Positions 63,601 through 64,000 of a stretch of 64,000 nt of DNA are shown here, in pieces. Origin of the DNA: Strigops habroptila. Taxonomy: Eukaryota > Chordata > Aves > Psittaciformes > Psittacidae. Below the pieces are notes generated by a model that was not told where the DNA came from, ran no database searches, and was given only the letters and a program-made list of their open reading frames with translations. Both the position numbers and the translations under genes were made by a program. The stretch covers positions 738,911 to 802,910 of the forward strand of contig NC_046358.1 in NCBI RefSeq assembly GCF_004027225.2, written 5' to 3'. Within the stretch, counting starts at the first letter, position 1, and each line of letters begins with the position of its first letter.

Positions 63601-63999
63601 ATTGTCTAAGTAGATCCCCATCATAGATGCACCTTTCCTTGTAGGCAGAAACAGCAGGCTGTATTTGAGAGATGGCACTTGGTACTCTATTGTCTGGGGA
63701 CTGAGAAAGTCCCTGTCGACCAAGAAGTGAAGAAGCTGGTAAATGGCATTGAAACGGGTGCATTTTTCTGGTACTTGGGCACACTGAGAGTGTTTCTGTC
63801 TCACAGGCTCGGGGCCTATGCAGGATGGAGTGAGGATGCCTTTGTGGTAGTCTGGAGCACAGGCACGAAGGAGAGCCAGGGTATGGGAGATGTCTCCTTG
63901 GGTTATCTCCAGACACGAAGATCTGTTGTACAGGACAGCAATGTAGTTCCCCAGGGACCAGCTCGGGCAGCATTCGTTGGCTTCGGTACGTTGGCAGAG
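60607..63999 (-). CDS. DISP2: Dispatched homolog 2, partial (large terminal coding exon; 5' end beyond right edge)
   Basis: One uninterrupted frame runs from the right edge (first full codon at 63999) to a TGA at 60609-60607, giving 1130 residues. The family (Dispatched, RND-type transporters with a sterol-sensing domain) acts in membranes; DISP1 exports lipid-modified Hedgehog, while the role of DISP2 is less clear. Numbering from 63999, the first ~165 residues are a Cys-rich extracellular region. Residues ~168-320 hold five or so hydrophobic helices that form the sterol-sensing domain. A soluble loop follows helix 7 (FRYIWICWFAALAIGG), and a second hydrophobic block contains GLSVDF with Asp712. 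The tail is hydrophilic, Ser-rich and about 370 residues long. As I recall it, human DISP2 has about 1400 residues, so roughly 270 N-terminal residues lie off the window. No splice acceptor is visible, which fits a very long last exon. In TM4 the motif reads CANH rather than an Asp-Asp form. Identity rests on remembered family similarity and gene order. Confidence 0.95.
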   Translation of the reverse strand, partial: LCQRTEANECCPSWSLGNYIAVLYNRSSCLEITQGDISHTLALLRACAPDYHKGILTPSCIGPEPVRQKHSQCAQVPEKCTRFNAIYQLLHFLVDRDFLSPQTIEYQVPSLKYSLLFLPTRKGASMMGIYLDNLESWDLFDNYTSITGMDLGLKQKLFQHYLLLDTKYPVLAIVAIFLSIYFYLRSVFITLMVLLAVVSSLMISYFLYKVAFRFTYFPFVNLTAVIILSSICANHTFVFFDLWNLSKNQNPSAGLSQWVSQTMHHFAYLMLASCFTTGAAFYASYISNITAIRCFAIYMGTTVLVNLVFMVTWLPSSAVLYERYIATTCIYKPEDYWNNSGHKRVTLSLHYVLRGLQNTLSETSKLLFEKLLPCGVIKFRYIWICWFAALAIGGAYISCSNPKLKLPTLETSSLQVFRLSHPFERYDSEYCHQFMFERLEHGEGQRMPVTIVWGVLPMDNGDHFNPKSNGTLVTDVTFTIQNPDAQKWLLEFCQKVKNKTFYYPDAEQKSTVCFMEEFLRWMNSRQCSQRDHSFNLCCNQFSFPYRSEVFLHCIKMMLLEQGREGAETYDLGLRFDGEGNLAALVLQFQTIYHYSFNYTKAKQFYEEINLWVTEEMKNAPVGLQNGWFTSKLELYNLQHSLSTETMVVMGLSIAISFVVLLLTTWNVLLSVFSVTAIAGTVLVTMGLLVLLEWQLNAVESLFISAAVGLSVDFTVNYCISYHLCPHSDRLSRVAFSLKQMSCATAMAASALFSAGVIMLPATVLAYRKLGIFIMMIKCISCGFASFFFQSLCCFFGPEKNCGQILWPCAHTMKDYSDDSGLNGSFACGGSEKQNRLRKVQESNTANEQYELQPLARKLSDSFDNSTSTSKLSNRPSVLSEDTQVEDNRCPRTGMPPSLERDRRNLQDTLGEQQVGLCQCPALQTSSPYKHSNSEAEIQRERLCRDCRCRKYGLKAWDGSGLDHVQPAGMKEEGQLNKSQCSSDTAQQQSDYTSDNSHLPAADIYKNHRCLCSLGSSFDMLNISSETSISDFEQGLKLAESASSCPDVLELSDSYSQAERGYLNGKRDTLRLDLRETVFDISPAASQQNSSSWKNRFGLGSESPVVLPNSQPDMPDVWIKRSSAQSSGYNS

Positions 64000-64000
64000 G

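Overview
The window is from a bird nuclear genome. It carries at least 17 copies or fragments of CR1 LINE 3' ends (their terminal ATTCTGTGATT-type tail is typical of avian CR1), a solo endogenous-retrovirus LTR of a type common in birds, sharply bounded GC-rich CpG islands and compact introns. Six or more CR1 copies share long near-identical tracts, so one subfamily was active fairly recently. This fits a neoavian bird; a parrot-like lineage is possible, but that is only an impression.

Three genes lie head-to-tail on the minus strand at the right: DISP2 (partial, cut by the right edge, stop at 60607), KNSTRN (eight coding exons, 58780 to 52545) and IVD (twelve coding exons, 52179 to 36620). 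I recall the same order (DISP2, KNSTRN, IVD, then BAHD1) from human 15q15.1. I assembled the exons by hand from splice sites, reading phase and similarity to remembered human proteins. IVD gives a complete 419-residue acyl-CoA dehydrogenase with both family signatures and its catalytic glutamate. KNSTRN gives a 239 or 243-residue coiled-coil protein. The visible 1130 residues of DISP2 include the sterol-sensing domain, the second transmembrane block and the C-terminal tail.

From 1 to about 36,600 I found no protein-coding exon I could support. The region holds CR1 fragments, simple repeats, a minisatellite of about 16-bp units beside a CpG-rich block (20.4-21.3 kb), a second orphan CpG-rich block (31.2-31.8 kb) and one large CpG island (about 11.55-13.43 kb). 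By gene order, that island is most simply the promoter and noncoding first exon of BAHD1, reading leftward with its coding exons beyond position 1. This is inference; no BAHD1 protein sequence is visible.

The three genes are functionally unrelated: a membrane transporter-like protein, a mitotic spindle protein and a mitochondrial leucine-catabolism enzyme. What links them is tight packing. The KNSTRN stop is only 365 bp from the IVD start codon, and the best KNSTRN poly(A) signal lies at the edge of the IVD CpG island. The most notable details are a GC-AG intron in IVD, an LTR inserted into a CR1 with a perfect 5-bp target duplication, an SxIP-type motif at the KNSTRN N-terminus, and Asn-His where an Asp-Asp pair is expected in DISP2. 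I found no clearly new biological system.
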